Notes under the pieces: generated by a model
Told to the model about the DNA's origin: nothing
Database searches by the model: none
What the model saw: the letters and a program-made list of their open reading frames with translations, nothing else
Made by a program: the position numbers and the translations under genes
Assembly (NCBI GenBank): GCA_002716585.1
Contig: PBBL01000027.1
Location: 1 to 35,507 of the forward strand
DNA length: 35,507 nt
Reading direction: 5' to 3'
Source: Myxococcales bacterium
GTDB lineage: Bacteria > Myxococcota_A > Bradymonadia > Bradymonadales > GCA-2716585
Part shown: one piece after another, positions 9,101-17,976 of the stretch
How positions within the stretch are numbered: the stretch's first letter is position 1
Layout of the letters: every line of letters starts with the position of its first letter

Positions 9101-12100
9101 CACCTCGACCCCCAGACCCAGCGCCGCGCCCGCTCCACCTGCCGCGACGGCCTCATCCCCTTCGCCGCCCAACCCCCCCGCGACCCCAACGCGGTCCTCG
9201 ACATGAACCTCAGCCTCGCCTCCGCCAACCCGATCCCCGACGGACGCACCCGGCGGCGACGGCTTGAGCTGGTCGATGGGGCGCTGATCAACCAGACCAC
9301 CCTGTTCATCCTCTTCAAGGAGACGTTCGACACCTTCCTGACCCCCTCCGGGCAGTCGCCCGACCCCGAAGACGCCCTGACCACCTACGGCTACATCCTC
9401 CTTGAGCGCACCCCCTCGCAGATCGACCCCACGGACCTCAACGGGGACAACATCCCCGATCAGTACCAGGGCAACCCCCCCTCGTCGAACACCACCCAAC
9501 CCGAGGGCGTGCTCCAGGTCGCCTGCTCCGAGGCGCTGCTGCGGCCCATCCTCGGCTTCGACCGCGAGCTGGACGAGACGACCGCCACCGAGGTCGTCGA
9601 GCACCTGCTGGAGGGCACCTCGGCCACACCGCCTCGCGTCCTGGAGGAGGGCGACGACGAGCAGGTCCACTACCTGTGCGAAGACGGGGAGCTGAGCTGG
9701 TTTGATCAGGGCACCTCCGAAGAAGGCCGCGTCTGCCCCCCAGGAGCCCGCGTGACCTACTTCACGGTCGACAGGACGGTCATCAGCGACGCCATCATCC
9801 AGGGGATGAGCTGCCAGCGTGACCTGAGCTGCCGCGCGCTGTTCCTGACCTGGAGCGCCTCCTGGGGGACGCGCCCCGGGCTGATGCAGCAGGAGCCGAT
9901 CTACCGATGCGCCGACCCCAACGCCGGGCTCTGCAACGACGATCGGGCCGACCTGCGCAACGGCAAGCGGTTCTACGTCGCCGCCTCCGATCAGCTCGTC
10001 ATGACCCCCCTCTACGCGGCCACCGACGCCGCCTTTCGCTACAAGACCCGGTTCCGCAACCGCGAGGGGACCAACGTCGGCTTCGCCCCCGCCATCTGCG
10101 CGCCCGACTCCGACCAGCTCCCCTACTGCTACGAACCAGACCGGATCGAGGCGATCCGAGAGCGCGTCGACTGCCTCCTGCACATCTGGGATGCGCACTA
10201 CGACGACATCAGCGACGCCCTGCTCGCACCACCCGACGCCTGCCTGTGCGACAACAGCGAAGACTGTGACAACATCGCCCCCTGTGAGGGAGGCGTGTGC
10301 GACACGGTGGCCTGCGCCCCACGACCGTCCACGCGTCAGCGCCTCGTCCAGGCGCTGATCCACAACTTCTCGTACACCGAGACGATCACCGGGTTGACGT
10401 CAACGCCCCGGATCGACGACGGCTTCGAGCGGCTCTACGCCGAACTGCTGATCATGATGGGCGATGAGTCGCTGACCCGCGCCTTCGCGTCGCGCTTCGA
10501 CCTGGCGGGCCTGAGCGCGGCCTCGTTCGACGGCGAGTCGTTTGAAGGTGGCGACGGGCTCGCGCTGTCGGGGGTCGCCGGGCACGAGATGGTCAGCCTG
10601 TATCAGGCGGTGCAGTACTACCAGGAGGCCCTCGATCGCTTCTACGCCCTGTCGCCGCTGGTCGGCAAGGCGTTGGAGCCAGACACCGAGGGCAGCTTCC
10701 TCACCCAGAAGATGGTCGTCTGGTACATGGAGCGGCTGATCCGGGCCTCGACCCAGAAGGCCCGAAGCCACGCCGAGATCGCGCGCCGCTACCAGAGCTT
10801 CAACAAGCCCGACCTGGCGCGCCAGGTGCTGGAGCGCGCCTACACCGGCACCCACCTGGAGTCGATCATCTTCGCCCAGCTGATGCTCAGCATCAGCGAC
10901 CAGCTCCCGGGGCAGGACAGGCCCCAGATCGTGCGCACCATCGAGGACGGCCAGCGCCGATACCACACCGCCCTGCTCGACATGTACGAGGTCTACGGCG
11001 CCATCACCGACGAGAGCAACTACTTTGGCTTCGCCGCCGACTACATCCCGTTTCCCGCGCTGGACACCCAGGACTTTCGCCAGTCGAACGCCTTTGAGGT
11101 GCTGCTGCTCCGAACCCGCACCAAGGTGCAGACCGCCCGCGAGCGCGAGACGCTCGCCCTGAGCAACGCCCGCGCCTTCGACACCGACGCCGCTCAGTTC
11201 CAGTCGGAGCTGGTCTCCATCCGCAACAACCATGAGGACCGGCTCGCCGAGATCTGCGGCACCTTCGAGTGGCCCGAGGACAACCCCACGCGCGCCTACC
11301 CCGCGATCGAGACCTACGCCCAGCTCCACAGCCAGGCCAGCGTCCTCGGCGACCCCTGTGGCCTCATGGGCAACGGCCTCATCTTCCAGGAGCTGATCGG
11401 CTTTGAGTCCACCGCGCTCGCCCTCCAGCAGGAGAAGCTCGCCGCGCAGAACCTCCGGGAGCAGATCGACATTGAGCAGCGGCTCATGACGGACCAGTGC
11501 GACGCCATCATCCGAGTCGCGGACTTTGTCTATGAGAGCGAGGGGGAGGTGATCTCGCTCCAGGAGGACATCCGCAACCTGGAGCGCACCATCGACACCG
11601 TCGATCGGGTGAACGCCACGGCCCAGCTGCTGGCCCAGCTCGCCGTCTGCGGAAGCGACACCACGGCTTGTATTCAGGCGGGGAGCGCCGCCGGGGTCGT
11701 GACGGCGGCCAGCGCCTTCTCCATCGCAAACATCAACAGGCTCCAGAGCGACATCAACGACAAACAAACGGACATCGAGCAGTTCAACCGTGAGTCTGTC
11801 CGAACCCAAAGCGGGTTGGAGTGTGAACTCGCTGAAATCCAGGGTTACGCGGAAATAGCCAGGCTCGCCCTGAAGATCAAGGAGCAGGAGCTGGTCATGC
11901 TCAAGGCCGAGTACGACGTCCGGCTCCAACTCGCCCGCGTCCAGCAGCTCCGCCACGAGGCCCAGCGCCTCCAGAACCGCCGCCGCGAGGCCGAGCAGCT
12001 CGCGATCAACGTCGAGGCGGCGCGCAACGACCCCAACATCCGAATCTACAAGAACGACGCCATCATCAACGCCGACGTCTCCTTTGAGGACGCCCTCCAG

Positions 12101-12829
12101 AGCATCTACAAGCTCACCCGCGTCTTTGAGTACTACACCAGCCAGTCCTACGCCGACCTCGACCAACTCTTTCTGATCCGCCTCGTCTCCTCGGGCGATT
12201 ACAACCTGGAGAACTACCTCGTCGAGCTGGAGAACGCCTTCTACGACTTTGAGGAGAGCTATGGTCTACCCGACACCCGCGTCCTGATCGTGTCGCTGCG
12301 CGACGACATCTTCAACATCCCCCACATCGACGAAGACGGCAACGCCCTCTCCGACCACGACCGCTACGAGCGTATGCGCGCGCGGCTGCGTGACCCGGCC
12401 CTGCTCAACCCCCTGGGGCACCTCGTCTTCCCCTTCAAGACCGACCTCAAGGACGTCAGCCCCCTGACCCGCAACCACAAGATCCACTCCATCGAGGTCA
12501 AGCTCGAAGGCAGCGACCTCGGCGACACCATCGGCCGCGTCTACCTGCGCCAGAAGGGCACCGGCACCATCCACACCGTGACCGATGACAACTTCTTCTA
12601 CCGCTTCCCCGAGCGCACCGCCGTCATCAACACCATCTTCAACAACGGCCGCGAGGTCTTCGGCAGCGACGTCTTTCGCAACTACCGGCTCCGCGATCGA
12701 CCCCTGCTCAACACCCATTGGGAGCTGGTCATCAACCAGCGCGACGAGACCGCCAATCAGGACATCAACCTCCAGTCGCTCACAGACATCCGAATATACA
12801 TCTTCTACAACGACTTCACGGACCTGTAA
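6179..12829 (+). CDS. TcA-like Cys-rich lipoprotein, first gene of the toxin-like operon
   Basis: Starting at 6179 gives a 2216-residue protein with a clear lipoprotein signal (VALLSGC). Residues ~30-470 are about a dozen Cys-rich units of the form CxPGxxGCxCxxxxxCxxGLxC. An Ig-like beta segment (~494-540) is interrupted by three to four TSP3 motifs (~541-655) and then resumes. After a long unrecognised stretch come a helical region and two long coiled coils (~1745-1810 and ~1855-1950) separated by a Gly/Ala-rich hydrophobic segment (~1820-1855), then a beta C-terminus. That end, with HKIHSIEVKLEG, RPLLNTHWELVI and LTDIRIYIFY, resembles in order and spacing the coiled-coil plus TcB-binding end of Tc-toxin TcA. 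The downstream TcB/TcC-like partner supports this. The next gene starts 3 nt after the stop. Lipoprotein status is certain; TcA kinship is an inference, and no receptor-binding or neuraminidase-like TcA parts were recognised. Confidence 0.85.
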   Translation: MHTLNLTLLLALAAVALLSGCEDDQRAEDACPPGEQRCPCRADGTCGPSADGEALICEAGRLCVAPECAPGSEGCPCDPAHACEPGLACQSERCEATSCTLGAEGCTCRADNGCDDALVCVDGQCATLTCAPGAEGCVCQSDLTCDAGLACDARTQTCEAIACTPGELGCACFEGECTALEAYCDTNNRCQQQGCPEGEQGCPCAEGGTCGQTEGDEQLMCEGGTCRPTRCPPGETGCVCEDGYRCSQQPAVCDGGYCLLPTCNPGEQGCACLAGGCEPGLVCEGGAVCVDQTGARGGPCRINGTCDRGNMCQGDVCLPCYLGTNGCGCRDDGSCNSGLRCQGDLCAPPAVDPMDSDQPVTPYGCHTPCQRGLVDGAFRPCPPDGLMPGCLDGRVCYDGTCVPPGQVPEPCQEDLDCPEYQACLGGLCQSNCATSDDCSSALRCYKKVCRQPCSPSALCPEESYCDEQDGEFGFCMPAAPESTEEQRTIEGVIGLDVATLSFSNVELSGAFTITNLSSTPQTLQVRKLRHQITFEDASTEFADLDIDNDGVLDVADNCPQIPNLDQINTDGDLLGDACDTNDDNDAHPDSRDNCPLVPNDDQQDQDLNRVGDLCERDHDGDGLPNDLDNCPRAHNPNQEDFDDDGVGDACDRADSVLPCEQDSQCSSNSCDDALGVCRFCNPTLDCPLYWLSLGEPGATAPVQDMNISLAPGERATVAVESDGGAPGPRWSGAIEISHPELGRRIVDLLYEERPEGVWTGNIYYLPNFGTRRLDVWADDQQTRNDPDVQEQVGNALIQRWGAFRRGRITWRNFTAVLTATRTESWRWSSVADDCPTAACYLFDGGQSGLREYSNDLDTVPIPTGAIELPIALNLRMPNPNQAPEQMVGRIDSSVALQYAGDPEVTLTFAGDPTGCTLERPGACLVYVDRFEATIDVGGRYGTTAEDADCARYEGTGGFEYSELPWLVPGFTRDTHLDPQTQRRARSTCRDGLIPFAAQPPRDPNAVLDMNLSLASANPIPDGRTRRRRLELVDGALINQTTLFILFKETFDTFLTPSGQSPDPEDALTTYGYILLERTPSQIDPTDLNGDNIPDQYQGNPPSSNTTQPEGVLQVACSEALLRPILGFDRELDETTATEVVEHLLEGTSATPPRVLEEGDDEQVHYLCEDGELSWFDQGTSEEGRVCPPGARVTYFTVDRTVISDAIIQGMSCQRDLSCRALFLTWSASWGTRPGLMQQEPIYRCADPNAGLCNDDRADLRNGKRFYVAASDQLVMTPLYAATDAAFRYKTRFRNREGTNVGFAPAICAPDSDQLPYCYEPDRIEAIRERVDCLLHIWDAHYDDISDALLAPPDACLCDNSEDCDNIAPCEGGVCDTVACAPRPSTRQRLVQALIHNFSYTETITGLTSTPRIDDGFERLYAELLIMMGDESLTRAFASRFDLAGLSAASFDGESFEGGDGLALSGVAGHEMVSLYQAVQYYQEALDRFYALSPLVGKALEPDTEGSFLTQKMVVWYMERLIRASTQKARSHAEIARRYQSFNKPDLARQVLERAYTGTHLESIIFAQLMLSISDQLPGQDRPQIVRTIEDGQRRYHTALLDMYEVYGAITDESNYFGFAADYIPFPALDTQDFRQSNAFEVLLLRTRTKVQTARERETLALSNARAFDTDAAQFQSELVSIRNNHEDRLAEICGTFEWPEDNPTRAYPAIETYAQLHSQASVLGDPCGLMGNGLIFQELIGFESTALALQQEKLAAQNLREQIDIEQRLMTDQCDAIIRVADFVYESEGEVISLQEDIRNLERTIDTVDRVNATAQLLAQLAVCGSDTTACIQAGSAAGVVTAASAFSIANINRLQSDINDKQTDIEQFNRESVRTQSGLECELAEIQGYAEIARLALKIKEQELVMLKAEYDVRLQLARVQQLRHEAQRLQNRRREAEQLAINVEAARNDPNIRIYKNDAIINADVSFEDALQSIYKLTRVFEYYTSQSYADLDQLFLIRLVSSGDYNLENYLVELENAFYDFEESYGLPDTRVLIVSLRDDIFNIPHIDEDGNALSDHDRYERMRARLRDPALLNPLGHLVFPFKTDLKDVSPLTRNHKIHSIEVKLEGSDLGDTIGRVYLRQKGTGTIHTVTDDNFFYRFPERTAVINTIFNNGREVFGSDVFRNYRLRDRPLLNTHWELVINQRDETANQDINLQSLTDIRIYIFYNDFTDL

Positions 12830-12832
12830 ATC

Positions 12833-15800
12833 ATGATGTCCCAACGGATCCCACAACACATCCACGGCCTCCTCGCCCTGGCGCTGTCGTTGCTGCCTCT
12901 CGCGGCCTGCGGCGGTGACGACGGCGGCGCGCGCTCCACCACGTCCGCCAGCGCCTGCGCGGCGGCGACCGACTGCGCCCTCCCCGACCAGGTCTGCGTC
13001 GAGGGCGTCTGTGCCCCCTGCCGCAGCGACGCGATGTGTCACGAGGACCACGGCCCGGACGCCCTGTGCATCAACGGCGCCTGTCAGCTCCCCGCCACCA
13101 CGACCCCGAGCTGCCCGGACGGCGACCTCGGCTGCCCTTGCCTGGCCAACGGAGGCTGCGGCGCCGGGCTGCGCTGCGAAGACGCCGCCTGCGCGTGGTG
13201 CCCCCCCGGTGAACACCTCTGCCCCTGCGCCACCGACGCCCAGGCGGCGTGCCAGGGCGAGCTGCGCTGCCTGAACGACGTCTGCGCCCCCGACCCATGC
13301 CCGAGCGGGTCTGAGGGCTGCCCCTGCCACCCGGAGCGGCGCTGCGACGACGACGACGCGCTGCGCTGCGGCGACGACGGCGTGTGCCGCCCCTGCTCGC
13401 CGGACATCGAGGGCTGCCCCTGCGACGACACCACCACCTGCGGCGACGGCCTCACCTGCCAGGGCGACACCTGCCGCTCAGGGATCCGGTGCGCCGACCT
13501 GCCCTGCGCCTCCCAGCAGCGCTGCGAGGAGCGCGGCCCACGCTACACCGCCACCTGCCTGCCCGACTGCATGCCAGGCTGGACCTGGGAGCCCGACACC
13601 CGTCGCTGCCTCCCCCGCGACGACACCAACTGCGACCCCAACTCGCCGAACAACGTCCTCAACGCCTGCCTCCTGCTCGGGCGCGCCTGCGACGAGACCG
13701 GCGCACGGGCCGAGTGCGGCGACTGCCAGACCGGCTTCTTTGAACTGCCGGGCCAGGCCGCCTGCCAACCCCTGGGGGGGGGCGCCGCCCTCGGCTGCTT
13801 CGACGCCCACCGCCGCTGCGAACCCAACGACGCCGGAGACCCGGCCTGCGGCGCCTGCCTGCCAGGCTTCACCGAGGCCCAGGGGCGATGCGTGCCCGAC
13901 GCCGAACTCAACTGCGACCCCGCTGGCGCTTCAAGCCTCGTCGCCTACTGCGCCTCACTCGGCCGCCGCTGCCAACGCTTCGAGGGCGGCGCCGCCTGCG
14001 GCGCCTGCCTCCCTGGCCAGGAGGAAGACCCGAACACCGAGGCATGCGCCCCGGTCGCGACCTGCGACGCGATCTACTGCGACGCCCTCAACCGCACCTG
14101 CATCCAGGCCGAGGGCGACACCTGCGGCCGCTGCAAGGACGGTTACCTGCCCACCGACCCCGACGACCTCACCACCCCCTGCCGACCGCTGCTCACGTGC
14201 AACGAGGTGCGCTGCGGCTTCGGCACCTTCTGCCAGGAGGGCGACCCTGGCTTCGACGCCTTCTGCGCCCCTCGCCCCTGCCCCGAAGGGTGGGCGCTCC
14301 GCGAAGACACCGGCGAGTGCGTGCTCTGCGGCATCCTGTGCGGCGAGCGCGGCGAGACCGGGGAGCTGTGGCCCACCACCCTGACCAACGACAGCCAGTG
14401 CCTCTGCCACACCGAGCCCGGCTACTACTTCGACTTGAGCGGCAACCTCGCCTCGCGCCCCTGCGACGAGGATGGCGACGGTTGGCTCCGGGTCACCGCG
14501 TTGAACGCGCTCAGCTCCGACGACCCGGGTCTACAGGAGAACGCGCGCTGCACGCCCCACACCATCGACCGCTTTACGCTGCGCAATGAGTGGCGCGAGG
14601 AGCTTGACGTGTGGACCTGCCAGGAGGGGCTGGTGAGGCGGCTGGCGTGCTCCAGCGACGCCGACTGCGACGTGGACGGAGGCCGGTGCGACCTCGACGA
14701 CGGCCACTGCGCCTGCAACGCGCTGCAGCCCGTGGCGCTCGTCGAGTCGGTCCGCAACGACGACCAGATCGAGCTGGAGCAGGACAACCCGGAGGACATA
14801 CCACCCGTCGCCAGCCGGGACGGTCGAGGCCGGAGCCTGCTCGCGGTCGAGCTGAACGCGCTGACGCGTGCCTGCGTCACGGCGGGCGGCGACTTCAACG
14901 ACAACGGCGTCGCTGACGTCAGCGAACACCAGGATGGCGCCCCCGACCCCGATCAGGACCCGGCGCTGCGGATCTTCTCCAAGATGTCCTACTTCACCGA
15001 GCTTCACACCGGGGCCTACTCCCCGCCAGGCCCCGGCGAGGTCCACGGCCGCTACCTGATCGCCGAGCGCAGCCGGTGCGACGAGGACTTCCCGCTTGGC
15101 TACACAGCCCAGGACCGCGATTACTGGCGGAGCTGCACCCGAAACCGGGACGCGGCCTACAACCCGGACCTCTCGCAGGCCTTCCCCATCGGCTTTGACT
15201 TCGCCCGATGGAGCTGCGACGCCTCGACCGGCGCGTGCCCGCTCCTGCAACCGCCCACCGCCGCCATCTCCTCCGAGGGGATCGAGCCCCACGGCCTGTG
15301 CGATCGCCCCGCCGAGGCCACCAGCGACGGGCTGTGGCGAGGGATGAACCACCACTCACAGTTCAAGTGCGTTGAGGTGGTGGGGGCCTCTCCCGAGTTT
15401 CCGACGTTCGCCCCACAACAGATCCGCCGGGATCAGCTCTGGGACGGGGGCACCGGCGCCTACCAGGCCAACACCTGCCGCGTCGTCTGCCCCGAGGAGG
15501 ACCCCGACTGCGCCGACGACTGCGCCCCGCCGACCCGCTTTGAGAACACCGACAGCGACGGGGACGGGCTCGCCGACATGCACCAGCGGCCCTACTGCCA
15601 GTCCTCCACCGAGCTGTCACCGACCGCGACCGGGATCGACGCGCCCTACCTCAACAACCAGCGCCCCGAGGTGACGTGCGACAGCGCTGTCCGGGCCGAG
15701 GTCGAGGTCGGCGACGTGGTCTTCGCCGCCGTACGCTTTGAGCGCGGCGGGGTCTACGCGCGGGGCTGCATCGACGAGTGGGACCCTTCGCCGGACGCCA

Positions 15801-16270
15801 CCGACAACAACCTGTGGCGCGCGCTGTGCCCTGGGTACCTCCAGAACCCGACCGGGGTGAAGGGTCAGGGCAACGGGACCAACTTCGGCGAGCTGATCTG
15901 CGGCTGCTCCCAGAACTACGGCGGGCCGCTGTGCGACATCCCCTGCCCCGCCCCCCTGCTCGGCGGCCCTGGCCCCGTCAACCCCGGAGACGCCTGCGTC
16001 GAGGGGGGGTACTGCGTCGTCACCGAGGAGACGGAGACCACCCCAGGTGGCCGCCGAGGCTTCTGGATGTGCGGCGGCCTCGCGATCTCGTCGGCGGTCG
16101 GGCTCCACGACCCGCGCCAGATGAGCGTCCCCTTCGACGAAGACGGCAACGGCGCCAACGACGGATTCAACCTTCAGGGGAGCATCTCCCCGACACCCTT
16201 CAGCGGCGCTCGCCACTGCTCAACGGGGCAAGGCGACGCGCAGTCCCGGTGGTGCGTTCAAAATCGCTAA
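12833..16270 (+). CDS. Large Cys-rich (EGF-like) lipoprotein, operon gene 2
   Basis: This 1145-residue protein has a signal peptide ending in a lipobox (LPLAAC, Cys ~26). Residues ~35-540 are Cys-rich units of the same CxxGxxGCxC type as the preceding gene, then longer units resembling EGF/extracellular matrix modules (CxxCxxGFxxxxGxCVP). The second half is an unrecognised domain containing two isolated calcium-loop-like stretches (DFNDNGVADVSEHQ and DSDGDGLADMHQ) and further cysteines up to the C-terminus. It begins 3 nt after the previous stop, so the two are very likely co-translated; the alternative start is the adjacent ATG at 12836. It may be an outer-surface partner or scaffold of the TcA-like protein. 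No enzyme motif was found. Confidence 0.85.
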   Translation: MMSQRIPQHIHGLLALALSLLPLAACGGDDGGARSTTSASACAAATDCALPDQVCVEGVCAPCRSDAMCHEDHGPDALCINGACQLPATTTPSCPDGDLGCPCLANGGCGAGLRCEDAACAWCPPGEHLCPCATDAQAACQGELRCLNDVCAPDPCPSGSEGCPCHPERRCDDDDALRCGDDGVCRPCSPDIEGCPCDDTTTCGDGLTCQGDTCRSGIRCADLPCASQQRCEERGPRYTATCLPDCMPGWTWEPDTRRCLPRDDTNCDPNSPNNVLNACLLLGRACDETGARAECGDCQTGFFELPGQAACQPLGGGAALGCFDAHRRCEPNDAGDPACGACLPGFTEAQGRCVPDAELNCDPAGASSLVAYCASLGRRCQRFEGGAACGACLPGQEEDPNTEACAPVATCDAIYCDALNRTCIQAEGDTCGRCKDGYLPTDPDDLTTPCRPLLTCNEVRCGFGTFCQEGDPGFDAFCAPRPCPEGWALREDTGECVLCGILCGERGETGELWPTTLTNDSQCLCHTEPGYYFDLSGNLASRPCDEDGDGWLRVTALNALSSDDPGLQENARCTPHTIDRFTLRNEWREELDVWTCQEGLVRRLACSSDADCDVDGGRCDLDDGHCACNALQPVALVESVRNDDQIELEQDNPEDIPPVASRDGRGRSLLAVELNALTRACVTAGGDFNDNGVADVSEHQDGAPDPDQDPALRIFSKMSYFTELHTGAYSPPGPGEVHGRYLIAERSRCDEDFPLGYTAQDRDYWRSCTRNRDAAYNPDLSQAFPIGFDFARWSCDASTGACPLLQPPTAAISSEGIEPHGLCDRPAEATSDGLWRGMNHHSQFKCVEVVGASPEFPTFAPQQIRRDQLWDGGTGAYQANTCRVVCPEEDPDCADDCAPPTRFENTDSDGDGLADMHQRPYCQSSTELSPTATGIDAPYLNNQRPEVTCDSAVRAEVEVGDVVFAAVRFERGGVYARGCIDEWDPSPDATDNNLWRALCPGYLQNPTGVKGQGNGTNFGELICGCSQNYGGPLCDIPCPAPLLGGPGPVNPGDACVEGGYCVVTEETETTPGGRRGFWMCGGLAISSAVGLHDPRQMSVPFDEDGNGANDGFNLQGSISPTPFSGARHCSTGQGDAQSRWCVQNR

Positions 16271-16297
16271 CCCATACAGGATCGAGGTACCCCAGAC

Positions 16298-17305
16298 ATG
16301 ACCCACTCACACCACACGCCGCTGCTCACCGCGCTGCTCGCAGGCTTCGCGTCCAGCCTCATCACCTGCCTCATGATCATGTCGTACCAGGTCTGGGCCG
16401 ACGAGGGCGATGAGGACACCCTCCCTGGTGGGTTCGCCTACAACGGCTACCTGGACCAGAACGGCACACCGTTTGACGGCACCGTCGGCATGACCTTCGC
16501 CCTCTACCCCTCAGCGACAGACGGCGCGTCGCTGTGGCAGGAGACCCAGACCGTGGAGGTCTACGGCGGTCGCTTCTCGGTGCTGCTCGCCGATGACGGC
16601 GACAACCCCCTCCCCGCAAACATCTTTCAGCAGGGCAACCCCTGGCTCGCGGTGACCGTCAACGGCACCCCGCTGGGCGGGCGCCAGCAGATCCACGCCG
16701 TGCCCGCCTCCCTCTGGTCCCGTCAGGGCAACAACTTCACCATCACCGGCGCCGCGTCTGTCGCCTCCAACCTGTCTGTCGGCGGGAACGCCGCCGTCGG
16801 TGGAGACGCCGCCGTCGGCGGGACGCTCGCCGTCGACTTCCTCACGCCTGAGACCAACACCGGGATCACCATCAACGCACCCGTGGTCGTCACGGACTCC
16901 TTCTCCGCGCCTGCCCTCACGCCAACCCCCGGCACCATCGACGCGCAGACCGCCGCGGGGGGCGTCTACGACGACAACGAGGCGCTGGTCGTCCTTGGCC
17001 GCCGCGATCCCATCGGCATCGACCCTCGCCGCGTCAAGCTGCAGCAGGACGTGGACGTGGCGGGCGTCCTCGAAGTGGAGGGCGATCTCGTGGTCAACGG
17101 GCGCGTCAAGAGCAGCCCAGGCAGCTTCGGCCTCAACCACCACGACTGCCGCTGGGAGGACGCCCCCCCAGAAAGCTCTGACGGCGACAAAGACGACACG
17201 TTCCACTCAGGGACATGCAGCGCGGGTTACTGGATGGTGGGTTGGCGGTGCTACGCCTCCGATCGCCTCGACAGCGACTGCGCGCTCTACTGTTGCCGTT
17301 TCTGA
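16298..17305 (+). CDS. Secreted fibre-like protein with Cys-rich tip, operon gene 3
   Basis: A 335-residue protein beginning with a long hydrophobic signal or membrane anchor (residues ~8-33), preceded by a GAGGT ribosome site. Residues ~45-140 match a beta domain common in bacterial surface proteins (GYLDQNGTPFDGTVGMTFALY ... GRFSVLL). The middle holds short hydrophobic-Gly repeats (SVGGNAAVGGDAAVGGTLAV and later LEVEGDLVVNGRV), as in trimeric phage tail-fibre or beta-prism shafts. The last ~55 residues form a small module with six Cys (CRW, CSAGYW, CYA, CALYCC). The shape suggests a stalk with a binding tip, perhaps trimeric. It lies 27 nt after gene 2 and shares its operon. A receptor-binding or adhesin role is inferred. 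Confidence 0.85.
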   Translation: MTHSHHTPLLTALLAGFASSLITCLMIMSYQVWADEGDEDTLPGGFAYNGYLDQNGTPFDGTVGMTFALYPSATDGASLWQETQTVEVYGGRFSVLLADDGDNPLPANIFQQGNPWLAVTVNGTPLGGRQQIHAVPASLWSRQGNNFTITGAASVASNLSVGGNAAVGGDAAVGGTLAVDFLTPETNTGITINAPVVVTDSFSAPALTPTPGTIDAQTAAGGVYDDNEALVVLGRRDPIGIDPRRVKLQQDVDVAGVLEVEGDLVVNGRVKSSPGSFGLNHHDCRWEDAPPESSDGDKDDTFHSGTCSAGYWMVGWRCYASDRLDSDCALYCCRF

Positions 17306-17341
17306 TCAAACATGTTCACTCGACCCGAACGGAATTCAACC

Positions 17342-17938
17342 ATGCTCTCATCAAACGACACCACACGCGCGCTCGGACTCTCCGTCACGCTCGCCCTTCT
17401 GGCGTTCACCGCCTGCTCAGGCGACGAGGGTGGGTCTGAATCGACCAGCGAGAACAACGGTGGCTGCGTCGAAGGCGCCATGGGCTGCCCCTGCCACCCG
17501 GACGGGACGTGCGACAGCCTCGGCGGCGTCGCCATGGAGTGCGTCGCCGATGTGTGCGCCGCTCCAGGCGCGACGAACAACAACACGGGCGGCACCACCA
17601 CCACCGGGACCTCAACGGGAGGGACCACCCCATCCGTCGAGATCGAGCTGCGCGTCGCCACCACGGAGGCGCGCTCGTGCGAGGTGGTCCTGCGCGACCC
17701 GGCCGCGGCGATCCAACGCGTGGACTTTGGCGACGCGGTCATGGGCCAGCACCGTCGCCACGGCGAGCGGGTGGCCGTGGCCTTCGTCGCCCGCGCCGAC
17801 AGCGCCATCGCCGACGGCGCGGTCACGCTCGACGCCCAGGGCGACACCGGCGGCGTGCAGCTCATCGTCAACCGATGCGCCGACCGACGCGGGCAGGAGA
17901 TCGCCATGGACGCCCCCGTCTCCGTCCACACCCCATGA
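17342..17938 (+). CDS. Small Cys-motif lipoprotein, operon gene 4
   Basis: This 198-residue lipoprotein (lipobox LLAFTAC) has one copy of the same Cys motif found repeatedly in operon genes 1 and 2 (CVEGAMGCPCHPDGTC), a Thr/Gly/Asn linker (residues ~80-100), and an unrecognised beta-rich C-terminal domain of about 95 residues. The start at 17342 follows CGGAATTCAACC; an upstream ATG at 17312 would add 10 residues and lies 6 nt after the previous stop. Its stop overlaps an in-frame ATG of the RHS gene (ATGA at 17935), suggesting translational coupling. It could be a chaperone, an anchor or an immunity-like accessory for the toxin; nothing in the sequence decides among these. Confidence 0.8.
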   Translation: MLSSNDTTRALGLSVTLALLAFTACSGDEGGSESTSENNGGCVEGAMGCPCHPDGTCDSLGGVAMECVADVCAAPGATNNNTGGTTTTGTSTGGTTPSVEIELRVATTEARSCEVVLRDPAAAIQRVDFGDAVMGQHRRHGERVAVAFVARADSAIADGAVTLDAQGDTGGVQLIVNRCADRRGQEIAMDAPVSVHTP

Positions 17939-17976
17939 CATCGACACAAACCACGACCGTTCAACCGGATACCACC

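Noticed and set aside
7187..10363. A 1058-codon open frame on the minus strand
   Set aside because: It lies wholly inside the TcA-like lipoprotein gene, is built of low-complexity Val/Gly/Ala/Asp typical of the complement of GC-rich coding DNA, and has no signal peptide or domain.
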